DNA from: Acetatifactor sp.
GTDB taxonomy: Bacteria > Bacillota > Clostridia > Lachnospirales > Lachnospiraceae
DNA: 7,007 nucleotides
Assembly (NCBI GenBank): GCA_024699575.1
Contig: JAILPF010000290.1
Coordinates: 1-7,007, forward strand
Direction: 5' to 3'
Shown: in pieces, positions 1 through 6,383 of the stretch
How positions within the stretch are numbered: position 1 is the first letter of the stretch
Layout: every line of letters starts with the position of its first letter
The notes under the pieces: generated by a model
Told to the model about the DNA's origin: nothing
Seen by the model: the letters and a program-made list of their open reading frames with translations, nothing else
The model's database searches: none
Program-made: the position numbers and the translations under genes

Positions 1-2247
1 GCCACGATGTCACTATTGATGTTTGCTTTATCTGCCTGCGGAAAAGCGCAGAAGAGAGAGCCCAATGCAGATGTGGAAGAAGATACCTATGTGTACATTC
101 CTGAGGAGCTGGAAATGCAAAACGCTTCGGAGACCATCTGGGCGGGAAACGTGCGGATGTTTAATCATGCATTGTATTATAAAAGCTATAAATGGGATGA
201 AGAAACCCAGACGGACTCGACGGAAATTGTAAAATATGATCCTGTGGATGGAACGACTCAGACAATGATGGCAAGATCCGGAGAAGGTGGTGTTCAAGAT
301 TTTGCATTGGATTCGAACAGTAATATCTATTTGCTGCTGTCTATTTGGAAATATGACGAAGAGACAGGGGAGGAGCAGACTACATACTTATTGGAAAAAT
401 ACTCTGTAGATGGCGAGGCGGTATATCAGATTGATATTACAGATGAGCTGGTCGAAAACGGAGAGCATATGTATGTGCAGGAATTTGCGGCGGATGCACA
501 GGGCAGACTCTATCTGGGTATGGATAATCATGTGAAATTGCATGATGAACAGGGAGAGTATGCAGGTGATGCAGACATTCCCGCGGATTGGATTACCAGC
601 CTCTGCACGGATGGGGATGGAAAGGTATATGCAGAATACTGGGATACCATGGGAAGTAATAACCAATATGCCATGTCAGAGATAGATTTTGTGGGAAAGA
701 AGATGTCCAATACTTATCATGGGGTTCCTACCGGAAATACGCTTACTTTCGAAAACAATACGGTCTTTCTGGCACATGACAGTAGCACACTATACCGGTA
801 TGATTGCTCCACTGAACAGTCAGAAATCCTTACCAAATGGCTGGATTGTGATTTGAATGGCGAATATGTGAACGGCGTTCTTCCGCTGGATGATGAGAAC
901 TTGATTGTTGTAGTCAACGATTGGGAGGCGGGAACAACACAGGTTGTCCGGCTTACGAAAACATTGGCGACACAGGTTGCGAAAAAGCAGGAAATAACCA
1001 TTGCCACAATTTATGAGGACCAGAATTTGCAGGAAGCAGCGGTTGCTTTTAACAAAAAAAGTCAGGATTATAGAATCCGCATTAAATGCTATATTGATAA
1101 TAACAGCGAATGGAGTGACACAACCTATTCGGATGCAATCACCCGTTTGAACAGTGATTTGGTATCAAAAGATAACGCACCGGATTTAATTGACCTTTCT
1201 TCTGTGGAGGAAGAGAAGCTTGTAAGTAAAAATGTACTGGAGGATTTGACTACATATCTGAAGCAGAGCGATAAACTCAGTGAGGGTGATTTTATAGAGG
1301 GGATTCTGGATAAATACAGAGTGGATGGTGTCCTGACAGGAATTCCAAGGACGGTGTCGTTAATCACCTTTGTCGGAAAGTCATCTGTTGTAGGGCAGAG
1401 AGATGGATGGAGCGTTGAGGACATGATGCAGATGGCAGATGCTTTCCCCAATGCAGAAATCTACAGCGGTGGTGAGAAGACGCATATGATGTATTATTTC
1501 CTGATGATGAATGAGAGCCAATTTATCGATGGGAAGACCGGAAAATGCAGTTTCGATTCGCCGGAATTCATAAAGATGCTGGAGTTTGTGAATCGTTTCC
1601 CGGATGAAATCGATTGGCAAAATTATGATAGAAATGTGGATAAATTTCAGGAAAATAAGGTGCTTTTGGACTCTGCGTATCTCTCAGATTTTCGGGAAAT
1701 ACAAGTATATGAAGCGAGGTTTGGTGAGCCGGTGACCTTCATTGGATTTCCGACAGTGGACGGAAGCGCAGGACATGCGATGACGGCGGAGGGGCGGTAC
1801 GGAATTGTGACATCATCTGCTCATAAAGAGGCAGCCTGGAGCTTCCTTGAAAGCTATCTGACAGAGGAGGCACGTTATGACTGGGGGTTCCCTGTTACAA
1901 AAAACAGGCTGAATACAATGGTGGAAGAATCTACAAAACCCAATTATGTCTACGATGAAAATGGCGAAATTATGCTGGATGAAAACGGGGAACCTATGGA
2001 ATGGTCAAGCGGCAGTGTTTCCATGGATGGATGGTCCTATGATTATCACACCCCGACATCGGAGGAAGTGGAGCTGACACTGAAGCTGCTTCAGAAGGCA
2101 ATGCCTGTTTCGGAGGGATTAAGTGATGCTGTTATCAATATCATTCAGGAGGAGGCAGCGGCTTACTTCCAGAGTCAGAAGAGTGTGGAGGAAGTGGCAG
2201 ATATCATTCAGAACCGTTTACAGAATTATATGAATGAAAGTATGTGA
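1..2247 (+). CDS. ABC transporter extracellular solute-binding lipoprotein (5' end outside window)
   Basis: This is a surface lipoprotein that would capture a ligand, probably a sugar or oligosaccharide, for an ABC importer. The frame is open to the window edge. The first ATG (position 7) gives MSLLMFALSACGK, which has the hydrophobic core and lipobox (L8-S9-A10-C11) but none of the basic residues that open a signal peptide, so the true start almost certainly lies upstream. Residues about 25-325 contain repeated blade-like segments of the type 'DxxGxxYL' (about 94-114, 157-175 and 196-213), suggesting a propeller-like domain. From about residue 330 (EITIATIYEDQ) to the end it resembles family 1 solute-binding proteins, including the PDLIDLSS and GVLTGIPRTVS segments and a C-terminal helix run. 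At over 746 residues it is much longer than the usual 400-450. No permease or ATPase gene follows, so its transporter must be upstream or elsewhere. The ligand cannot be told from sequence. Confidence 0.88.
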   Translation, partial: ATMSLLMFALSACGKAQKREPNADVEEDTYVYIPEELEMQNASETIWAGNVRMFNHALYYKSYKWDEETQTDSTEIVKYDPVDGTTQTMMARSGEGGVQDFALDSNSNIYLLLSIWKYDEETGEEQTTYLLEKYSVDGEAVYQIDITDELVENGEHMYVQEFAADAQGRLYLGMDNHVKLHDEQGEYAGDADIPADWITSLCTDGDGKVYAEYWDTMGSNNQYAMSEIDFVGKKMSNTYHGVPTGNTLTFENNTVFLAHDSSTLYRYDCSTEQSEILTKWLDCDLNGEYVNGVLPLDDENLIVVVNDWEAGTTQVVRLTKTLATQVAKKQEITIATIYEDQNLQEAAVAFNKKSQDYRIRIKCYIDNNSEWSDTTYSDAITRLNSDLVSKDNAPDLIDLSSVEEEKLVSKNVLEDLTTYLKQSDKLSEGDFIEGILDKYRVDGVLTGIPRTVSLITFVGKSSVVGQRDGWSVEDMMQMADAFPNAEIYSGGEKTHMMYYFLMMNESQFIDGKTGKCSFDSPEFIKMLEFVNRFPDEIDWQNYDRNVDKFQENKVLLDSAYLSDFREIQVYEARFGEPVTFIGFPTVDGSAGHAMTAEGRYGIVTSSAHKEAAWSFLESYLTEEARYDWGFPVTKNRLNTMVEESTKPNYVYDENGEIMLDENGEPMEWSSGSVSMDGWSYDYHTPTSEEVELTLKLLQKAMPVSEGLSDAVINIIQEEAAAYFQSQKSVEEVADIIQNRLQNYMNESM

Positions 2248-2257
2248 GGAAGATAAA

Positions 2258-2767
2258 ATGTTGTATTTAAAAGCAGCTAATCTGGAAGACATCGAGAAAG
2301 AATATGATTTTATCACCAATTTGCCTGCGGACGAGAATGGCTTTACCAATCCGTTCTGCGGGTGCTCCTATGAAGAATTTGAGACCAAGATTTTACCCGG
2401 CTACATTGACCATGCAAAGGGCTTAAATTTGCAGGCAGGATATGTGCCCGGTACCCAGTTCTTTCTGTGGGACGACGACATAATTGTGGGGCTTTTTAGA
2501 ATTCGGCATTATCTGAATGATTTTCTGGCAGGTGGACCGGGGCATATCGGATACGGAATCCGTAAAGAATATCGTGGAAAAGGGTATGCGACGAAAGGCT
2601 TGAAGCTGACTATCGAGAAGGCATGGACCATTATTCCCGAGGACGAAATCTATCTGTCCGTTCACAAGGACAATCCGGCCTCCCTGCAGGTGCAGCTTAA
2701 GAATGGCGCCTATATCCATCATGAGGATGAGAAGGAATATTTTACCAGAATTAGGAGGGAACGCTAG
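2258..2767 (+). CDS. GNAT family N-acetyltransferase (COG3981-like)
   Basis: This is a 169-residue cytoplasmic acetyltransferase expected to move an acetyl group from acetyl-CoA to an amine; the substrate is unknown. The acetyl-CoA loop is seen as R106-G-K-G-Y-A111 after the strand GHIGYGI, matching Q/R-x-x-G-x-G/A. The C-terminal motif B is DNPASLQVQLKNGA (about 138-151). The overall pattern, with NGFTNPF near residue 30 and GTQFFLWDDD near 66, resembles the predicted acetyltransferases of COG3981. I chose the ATG at 2258 because AGGAAG (2247-2252) lies 5 nt upstream. An in-frame ATG at 2234 would add eight residues overlapping the preceding gene and has no ribosome binding site. The gene begins 10 nt after the solute-binding protein stop, so it is probably co-transcribed with it, though a functional link is not evident. 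Confidence 0.88.
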   Translation: MLYLKAANLEDIEKEYDFITNLPADENGFTNPFCGCSYEEFETKILPGYIDHAKGLNLQAGYVPGTQFFLWDDDIIVGLFRIRHYLNDFLAGGPGHIGYGIRKEYRGKGYATKGLKLTIEKAWTIIPEDEIYLSVHKDNPASLQVQLKNGAYIHHEDEKEYFTRIRRER

Positions 2768-2776
2768 TCAACTTGC

Positions 2777-2794
2777 AGTTGCGCAATTGCAACT
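2777..2794. promoter_or_regulatory. Inverted repeat AGTTGC-N6-GCAACT, possible operator
   Basis: Perfect 6-bp arms flank GCAATT. Overlapping smaller palindromes (TTGCGCAA, GCAATTGC) lie inside, and TTGC occurs three times on the top strand from 2773 on. It begins 10 nt after the GNAT stop and sits about where the -35 region would be for the extended -10 element at 2804-2812. No T-tract follows, so it is unlikely to be a terminator. An operator role is inference; the bound protein is unknown but could be the XRE regulator just downstream or a MarR-type protein. Confidence 0.4.
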
Positions 2795-2803
2795 CTCTGT
2801 TGG

Positions 2804-2812
2804 TGGTATTAT
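2804..2812 (+). promoter_or_regulatory. Possible extended -10 promoter of the XRE regulator
   Basis: TGGTATTAT matches an extended -10 (TGn followed by 5 of 6 bases of TATAAT). No good -35 hexamer lies at 16-18 nt; the nearest, TTGCAA at 2787-2792, is only 14 nt away. Transcription would start near 2819, inside the long inverted repeat, leaving a leader of about 45 nt. This is inference from position and partial consensus only. Confidence 0.35.
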
Positions 2813-2846
2813 TTGGCACATCAGGATAGGATGATGTCAAATAATA
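2807..2846. promoter_or_regulatory. 15-bp imperfect inverted repeat upstream of XRE regulator
   Basis: The left arm TATTATTTG-gc-ACATCA (2807-2823) pairs with TGATGT-CAAATAATA (2832-2846). That is 6 + 9 bp interrupted only by an unpaired GC, around an 8-nt loop. It covers the candidate -10 and expected start site and ends 4 nt before the AAGGAGG ribosome binding site. This placement suits an autorepressor operator, or an RNA hairpin affecting translation. It lacks the GC-rich stem and T-tract of a terminator. Confidence 0.5.
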
Positions 2847-2864
2847 TTAAAAGGAGGTATTGAA

Positions 2865-3431
2865 ATGCAGTTTGGAGAAAAATTAAGGTTGGTGCGGATG
2901 GATCGAGGGCTGACACAGGAGCAATTGGCGGAATTGCTTTCTGTTTCCAGACAGGCAGTGTCAAAATGGGAATCAGATGTCGGGTATCCGGAAACAGAAA
3001 AATTGCTGCAACTTTCCAAGGAACTGAATGTGTCTCTCGATTATCTGCTTTTGGATGAAAGTATTTTAGTTGAAAAGCAAAAGGAGGAGCCACGGGAATT
3101 TGTACAGATTCCTCAAGGGCGTATATTAATTACATCATTTGACGGTAAACAAATTGTCCCGTGTATATCCGTCCGGATTAATACGATAATGTTTGCCGGA
3201 AAAGAGTATCCAAAATACATTTTAGCCGGTGTCGACCATGTCTCATTCTTTGGAGATCACAGCAAGCTTCTTGCATATTATGAATCGCGGGAAGATGCTG
3301 AAAAAGAGGTGGCTGCAATTGCAAATGCCATGTTAAACGGAGACAAGGAATACCATTTGCAGTATCAGGCTGAAGTGGAGGTAAGCAAATTCTTGGAAAT
3401 TGCAAAGCTGAAGAGCAAGAAAGCACAGTGA
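2865..3431 (+). CDS. XRE/Cro-type HTH transcriptional regulator with uncharacterised C-terminal domain
   Basis: This 188-residue protein is a predicted DNA-binding regulator. Residues 2-60 form a clear HTH_3 domain: FGEKLRLVRMDRGLTQEQLAELL, then the recognition region VSRQAVSKWE, then P42 and LLQLSKELNVSLDYLLLD, as in many Firmicutes XRE proteins. Residues 61-85 are a charged linker. Residues about 86-160 form a compact beta-rich region (RILITSFDGKQIVPCISVRI, then YKYIL-type strands) ending in a helix, ESREDAEKEVAAIANAM. I do not recognise that domain; it might bind a ligand or mediate dimer formation. Start choice is firm: AAGGAGG (2851-2857) lies 7 nt before the ATG. The gene is preceded by two palindromes and followed by a strong terminator, so it is probably monocistronic and autoregulated. 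Its targets, possibly the flanking genes, are unknown. Confidence 0.9.
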   Translation: MQFGEKLRLVRMDRGLTQEQLAELLSVSRQAVSKWESDVGYPETEKLLQLSKELNVSLDYLLLDESILVEKQKEEPREFVQIPQGRILITSFDGKQIVPCISVRINTIMFAGKEYPKYILAGVDHVSFFGDHSKLLAYYESREDAEKEVAAIANAMLNGDKEYHLQYQAEVEVSKFLEIAKLKSKKAQ

Positions 3432-3450
3432 GTCGTTGCAGATAACCGAA

Positions 3451-3500
3451 GATCCCGGATTGAAAATGAATTGTTTTTGATCCGGGATTGTTTTTGTTTT
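3451..3500 (+). terminator. Intrinsic terminator after the XRE regulator
   Basis: ATCCCGGAT (3452-3460) pairs with ATCCGGGAT (3480-3488). The pairing continues inward through wobble pairs and AAAA/TTTT (3463-3466 with 3474-3477), giving a roughly 16-bp stem with a very small loop. A T-rich tract (TTGTTTTTGTTTT, 3488-3500) follows. It begins 20 nt after the XRE stop and separates that gene from the next operon. Confidence 0.88.
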
Positions 3501-3527
3501 GATATTATTCGGCTGAGATGATATAAT
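3499..3527 (+). promoter_or_regulatory. Strong sigma-A promoter for the GNAT-VOC-flavodoxin-HAD-GNAT operon
   Basis: The -35 TTGATA (3499-3504, 5/6) is separated by 17 nt from a perfect -10 TATAAT (3522-3527), which also has the TGn extension (TGA at 3519-3521). Transcription should start near 3534, giving a leader of about 30 nt before the ATG at 3564. The -35 overlaps the end of the preceding terminator's T-tract. Near-consensus quality suggests high basal expression; no clear operator palindrome overlaps it. Confidence 0.82.
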
Positions 3528-3563
3528 CAAGTTTAAATATATTGCAACGAAAGGGATGACAGG

Positions 3564-4112
3564 ATGATTTTTGAACCTGTGACAATCACAGACAAATTAG
3601 GCAGAGAAATTGTACTTAGGAATGCTGAGGTTCGGGACGCGAAAGCATTGCGCGAGTATCTGCGCGTCACAACAGGAGAGACACCGTTTTTAATCCGTGA
3701 ACCGGATGAAGTGACGATTACGGTCGAACAGGAGGAACATTTCTTACAGACCAAAATCGACAATCCAAATGAGCTGATGTTAATCGCCACAATTGATGGA
3801 AGACATATCGGCAACTGTTCCATGATGAGCATCGGCAACTATAGAAGATACAGCCACAGATGCGATATCGCCATCGCCTTATATCAGGAGTTCTGCGGTT
3901 TGGGAATCGGTCGGGCTATGCTGGAAACAGTTCTGGACGTTGCAAAGAAAACAGGTTACGAGCAGGCTGAGCTTGAGGTGATTGCTGATAATCAAGGTGC
4001 AATCGCATTGTATGAGAAGCTTGGTTTTGTAAAATATGGTACATTCCCTGATAATATGAAGTATAACGACGGCACATATGCAGATGCATATTGGATGATG
4101 AAGAAATTGTAG
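3564..4112 (+). CDS. GNAT family N-acetyltransferase (RimI/COG1247-like)
   Basis: This is a 182-residue predicted acetyl-CoA-dependent acetyltransferase with unknown acceptor. An N-terminal strand (EIVLRNAEVRDAKAL, 15-29) is followed by central strands (LMLIATIDGRHIGNCSM). Motif A is DIAIALYQEFCGLGIGRAML (101-120), where C111-G-L-G-I-G116 is the pyrophosphate-binding loop. The usual Q or R at the first loop position is a cysteine here. Motif B is NQGAIALYEKLGF (143-155), with Y150 at the position often used as the catalytic acid, and the C-terminal strand is YADAYWMMKKL. AAAGGGA (3550-3556) supports the start. It is the first gene of the operon driven by the promoter at 3499-3527. Its architecture resembles acetyltransferases acting on small amines or ribosomal protein N-termini, but the substrate cannot be assigned. 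Confidence 0.88.
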   Translation: MIFEPVTITDKLGREIVLRNAEVRDAKALREYLRVTTGETPFLIREPDEVTITVEQEEHFLQTKIDNPNELMLIATIDGRHIGNCSMMSIGNYRRYSHRCDIAIALYQEFCGLGIGRAMLETVLDVAKKTGYEQAELEVIADNQGAIALYEKLGFVKYGTFPDNMKYNDGTYADAYWMMKKL

Positions 4113-4125
4113 TGTGGAGGTAAAC

Positions 4126-4476
4126 ATGACAATACAGCATATTACGATTCAGACTGCTATGTTTGAAGAAGAAATCGAGTTCTATGAGAAGTTTGTTGAT
4201 TTAAAAATTAAGACAGATTTGAGAGATAAAGGGCAAAACATTGTGTTTCTGGCGGATGATGAGGGCGGCAGCGAAATTGAAATCATAAACGTTCCGGAAG
4301 CTGACCTGATAAAATGTCAAACCGTATCTATAGGGTTTCATGCGCAGAATCTGGATGAATTATATGCAAAACTGCAAAAGGAAGGTTTTGTCCCGACACC
4401 GTTTATAGAGCCGGTGCCTAATGTACGGTTTTTCTTTGTGAATGACCCGGCGGGGCTTAGGGTTCAATTCATCTGA
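4126..4476 (+). CDS. VOC superfamily (glyoxalase/bleomycin-resistance fold) protein
   Basis: This 116-residue single-module VOC protein carries two beta-alpha-beta-beta-beta units. Unit one is about 1-55 (IQHITIQTAMFEEEIEFYEKFVDLK, then NIVFLADD and EIEII). Unit two is about 66-116 (VSIGFHAQNLDELYAKLQKEG, then VRFFFVNDPAGLRVQFI). Compared with E. coli glyoxalase I (H5, E56, H74, E122), H5, E52 and H72 are conserved, but the last ligand position appears to be Q114. A classic glyoxalase I is therefore unlikely; a binding protein, isomerase or resistance protein is equally possible. I chose the ATG at 4126 because GGAGG (4116-4120) lies 5 nt before it; the in-frame GTG at 4114 would overlap that site. 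It starts 13 nt after the preceding GNAT stop and belongs to the same operon. Confidence 0.87.
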   Translation: MTIQHITIQTAMFEEEIEFYEKFVDLKIKTDLRDKGQNIVFLADDEGGSEIEIINVPEADLIKCQTVSIGFHAQNLDELYAKLQKEGFVPTPFIEPVPNVRFFFVNDPAGLRVQFI

Positions 4477-4519
4477 TTATTATTTACATGAGTGGCATAA
4501 GAAGGGAGACAGACATAGG

Positions 4520-4975
4520 ATGAAAACACTGGTAACTTTTTTTAGCGCAAGTGGAATAACAGCCCGGATAGGCAGGGAATTTGCCAAGACAATTGAGGCG
4601 GACGTATTTGAGATTTGTCCCCGGGTTCCCTATTCTGATGCAGACTTGGATTGGAGAAATCCACTGTCCAGAAGCAATATGGAGAAGCTGGAAGGAAAAA
4701 AGGTGCCGATGAGTGGAAGTGTACCTGATTTTGGACAGTACGATACAGTGTACCTGGGGTTCCCTATCTGGTACGAGGTGGCTCCCAACGTGGTATACAC
4801 TTTTTGCAGAGAACACAAGTGGGCAGGCAAAAAAGTATATATGTTTGCCACATCCGGAGGGCAGCATGGAATGGGAGATTCCGCTGAGAAACTGGCTCCT
4901 TTTATGAACGGTGCAAAGGTTTGTGGTGCAAAGCTGGTAAAGAGTGCAGCAGAACTTTTGGAATGGAGGTTGTAA
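4520..4975 (+). CDS. Flavodoxin-like FMN-binding protein (Flavodoxin_4 type)
   Basis: This is a 151-residue flavodoxin-fold protein, predicted to bind FMN and serve as an electron carrier or small oxidoreductase in the cytoplasm. The N-terminal strand and phosphate loop are KTLVTFFSASGITARI (2-17), fitting S9-x-S-G-x-T14. The second loop, YDTVYLGFPIWYEVAPNVV (74-92), carries W84 and Y85, which would stack on the isoalloxazine ring. The third, VYMFATSGGQHGMGDS (106-121), fits the family pattern. The length suits the short Flavodoxin_4 group. The ATG at 4520 starts exactly at the first core strand; upstream in-frame codons overlap the VOC gene and encode an unconserved basic leader. GGGAG (4504-4508) is 11 nt upstream, slightly far. 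The stop overlaps the next start by one base (TAATG), indicating translational coupling to the HAD gene. Confidence 0.9.
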   Translation: MKTLVTFFSASGITARIGREFAKTIEADVFEICPRVPYSDADLDWRNPLSRSNMEKLEGKKVPMSGSVPDFGQYDTVYLGFPIWYEVAPNVVYTFCREHKWAGKKVYMFATSGGQHGMGDSAEKLAPFMNGAKVCGAKLVKSAAELLEWRL

Positions 4976-5736
4976 TGAGCCAATTTCCATACCTTGCGGT
5001 TATCGTTGATTTTGACAGAACGCTTTTACATACGGACAAAACGATTTCTCCGTATACGGTAGAGATGCTTCAGAATTTGCAAAAATCGGGAGTTAAGCTT
5101 TTGGCCGCAACGGCAAGACCCGAGCGTGCAATTACATCTTACTGTGAGACCATTCATTTTGATGCCGTTACGACACTCAACGGTGCCCGGACGGTTATGC
5201 GGGATTCTGTTTTAGAAAACCCGATATGCATTGAGAGTGCAGAATGTATTCTGGAACAACTGTGTAAAATTGAGGGAACAGTGGTTTCTGCTGAGACAGC
5301 AAGCGGAATATATGCCAACACGGATATTCCTCAATGGATGCTCACAGTGGTGGATGATATCCAAAAAATCCCATATCGTGAAAAAATATATAAGATTCTT
5401 GCAAGTCATCCACAGATGCCGGTGGAACAGATTTCTCTAAAATTTCCCAAAGATACTTATATGACAATTGCGGAACACAAGCTGATACAGATTATGAATA
5501 CAAGTGCGACAAAATGGAACGGCGTGCAGAGAATGTTGGAGACATACCATATCCCGACGGAGCGTGTAATCTATTTCGGTGATGATAATGATGATATGGA
5601 ACCCATGCGTCACTGTGGCTGCGGCGTGGCTGTCAGCAACGCGCTGGATTGTGTGAAGGAGATTGCAGACTTTGTTGCGGAAAGCAATGATGAAGACGGA
5701 GTGGCAAGATTCCTTTTAAAAGCTTTTTTGGGATAA
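4975..5736 (+). CDS. Cof-type HAD-IIB family hydrolase (phosphatase)
   Basis: This is a 253-residue predicted Mg-dependent phosphatase acting on a sugar phosphate, nucleotide or flavin-type phosphate. Motif I is D12-F-D14-R-T-L-L, with nucleophile D12 and acid/base D14. The usual DxDGT glycine is R15, a variant I have seen in related clostridial proteins. Motif II is AATARP with T46. Motif III is K180 (TKWNGVQ), and motif IV is G-D203-D204-N-D-D207 (YFGDDNDDMEPM). The cap, about residues 80-175, sits between motifs II and III as in class IIB. The downstream end, CGCGVAVSNALDCVKEIADFVAESNDEDGVARFL, is typical of Cof proteins. I chose the ATG at 4975, with GGAGG at 4965-4969 inside the end of the flavodoxin gene. 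An ATG at 4963 is in frame but would overlap that site. The one-base overlap points to coupled translation with the flavodoxin. Confidence 0.92.
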   Translation: MSQFPYLAVIVDFDRTLLHTDKTISPYTVEMLQNLQKSGVKLLAATARPERAITSYCETIHFDAVTTLNGARTVMRDSVLENPICIESAECILEQLCKIEGTVVSAETASGIYANTDIPQWMLTVVDDIQKIPYREKIYKILASHPQMPVEQISLKFPKDTYMTIAEHKLIQIMNTSATKWNGVQRMLETYHIPTERVIYFGDDNDDMEPMRHCGCGVAVSNALDCVKEIADFVAESNDEDGVARFLLKAFLG

Positions 5737-5757
5737 AAACAGGAGGGGGACACCGGG

Positions 5758-6195
5758 ATGATTTGCTTAAAACCGATTGCAAAAGAAAATATAGATGAAG
5801 TGCTGGAACTGAGAGTGAGTGAGAATCAGAAAAACTTTGTGATATCGACAGCTGAGTCTTTGGCAAAGGCATATGTTTATTCGCAAACAGCATACCCATT
5901 TGCGGTGTATGATGATTCGACGCTGGTAGGCTTTATCATGATGGGATATTACGAAGTGAAGGGGTACTATACGCTTTGGGAGTTTTTAATTGACCATAAA
6001 TATCAAAATAAGGGCTATGGTCGGAAGGCATTGGAATTGGGACTGGCTTTTGTAAAAGACCATTTTCAGGCGGATGATATCTATACCGGAGTGGCACAGG
6101 GAAATACTGTGGCTAAAAAGCTGTACGAGTCGTTAGGTTTTGAAGACACAGGATGTATTGAATGCGGTATGGAAGAGATGCGATTGAGGTTCTGA
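5758..6195 (+). CDS. GNAT family N-acetyltransferase, spermidine/diamine acetyltransferase (BltD/PaiA)-like
   Basis: This 145-residue acetyltransferase has an opening (ICLKPIAKENIDEVLELRVSENQKNFV) that resembles polyamine acetyltransferases such as BltD, in which the ExQxxFV segment follows the first helix. Motif A is WEFLIDHKYQNKGYGRKAL (74-92), with the full Q83-N-K-G-Y-G88 loop. Motif B is GNTVAKKLYESLGFEDTG (115-132), with Y123 in the usual catalytic-acid position. The likely role is acetylating polyamines or a similar amine to lower their toxicity; the family placement is from memory of motifs, and the substrate is inferred. AGGAGGGGG (5741-5749) precedes the ATG. The gene begins 21 nt after the HAD stop with no terminator between, so it is probably the last gene of the operon. 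Confidence 0.88.
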   Translation: MICLKPIAKENIDEVLELRVSENQKNFVISTAESLAKAYVYSQTAYPFAVYDDSTLVGFIMMGYYEVKGYYTLWEFLIDHKYQNKGYGRKALELGLAFVKDHFQADDIYTGVAQGNTVAKKLYESLGFEDTGCIECGMEEMRLRF

Positions 6196-6308
6196 GGTGA
6201 TTTCATGGAAAGATTTGCAACGTAAAAACTGTAATAAGACATACAAGACGATTCATTTACTTGATGAGATTAACGCGTCTACGCCGGAATAACAAATATG
6301 ACTGCATA

Positions 6309-6336
6309 TTGAAAAAGTATAAAAAGGGTCAATAAT
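6309..6336 (+). promoter_or_regulatory. Weak candidate promoter for the fourth GNAT gene
   Basis: TTGAAA (5/6 to TTGACA) and AATAAT (5/6 to TATAAT) are separated by 16 nt. Transcription would start near 6343, about 40 nt before the ATG at 6384. The surrounding AT-richness makes chance matches likely, but the gap before this gene suggests it needs its own promoter. Confidence 0.35.
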
Positions 6337-6358
6337 ACAGATAGGCTATGTAAAAGAT

Positions 6359-6370
6359 AAATTGCAATTT
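6359..6370. promoter_or_regulatory. 12-bp perfect palindrome AAATTGCAATTT, possible operator
   Basis: The palindrome lies between the candidate promoter and the ribosome binding site of the GNAT gene at 6384. Its ATTGCAAT core resembles the GCAATTGC core of the palindrome at 2777-2794. A dimeric repressor could bind here, but the sequence is AT-rich and short, so this is tentative. Confidence 0.3.
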
Positions 6371-6383
6371 GTAGGGGGGCACC

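Larger units (their letters stand above)
6196..6383 (+). other. 188-nt intergenic region between two GNAT genes
   Basis: No convincing terminator is visible. A 31-codon open frame (GTG 6197 to TAA 6292) starts one base after the GNAT stop, with GAGG (6186-6189) 7 nt upstream. Its product, opening VISWKDLQRK, is unrecognised and could be chance. The second half is AT-rich. A weak promoter candidate is TTGAAA (6309-6314) with 16 nt to AATAAT (6331-6336). A perfect palindrome lies at 6359-6370, and the ribosome binding site AGGGGGG (6373-6379) ends the region. Confidence 0.5.

Noticed and set aside
1125..1451. Minus-strand open frame of 108 codons inside the solute-binding protein gene
   Set aside because: It is serine-rich, lacks any recognisable motif, and overlaps the conserved solute-binding domain on the other strand.
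4442..4519. N-terminal extension of the flavodoxin starting inside the VOC gene
   Set aside because: The extension would overlap the end of the VOC gene by 35 nt and add a basic, unconserved leader; the flavodoxin strand begins directly at the ATG at 4520.
4921..4974. N-terminal extension of the HAD protein inside the flavodoxin gene
   Set aside because: GGAGG at 4965-4969 points to the ATG at 4975, and the HAD fold begins immediately after it; the extra residues are the flavodoxin's end read in another frame.
4484..4990. Long minus-strand open frame (168 codons) opposite the flavodoxin gene
   Set aside because: It lies wholly opposite a well-supported flavodoxin gene, has a cysteine- and serine-rich low-quality composition and no ribosome binding site of note; it is a shadow of the coding strand.
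2777..6370. TTGCAA-containing motifs upstream of several genes as a shared regulon operator
   Set aside because: TTGCAA also occurs many times inside coding regions here (for example near 3315, 3400, 5078 and 5774), so recurrence upstream is not significant; only the two perfect palindromes were kept.
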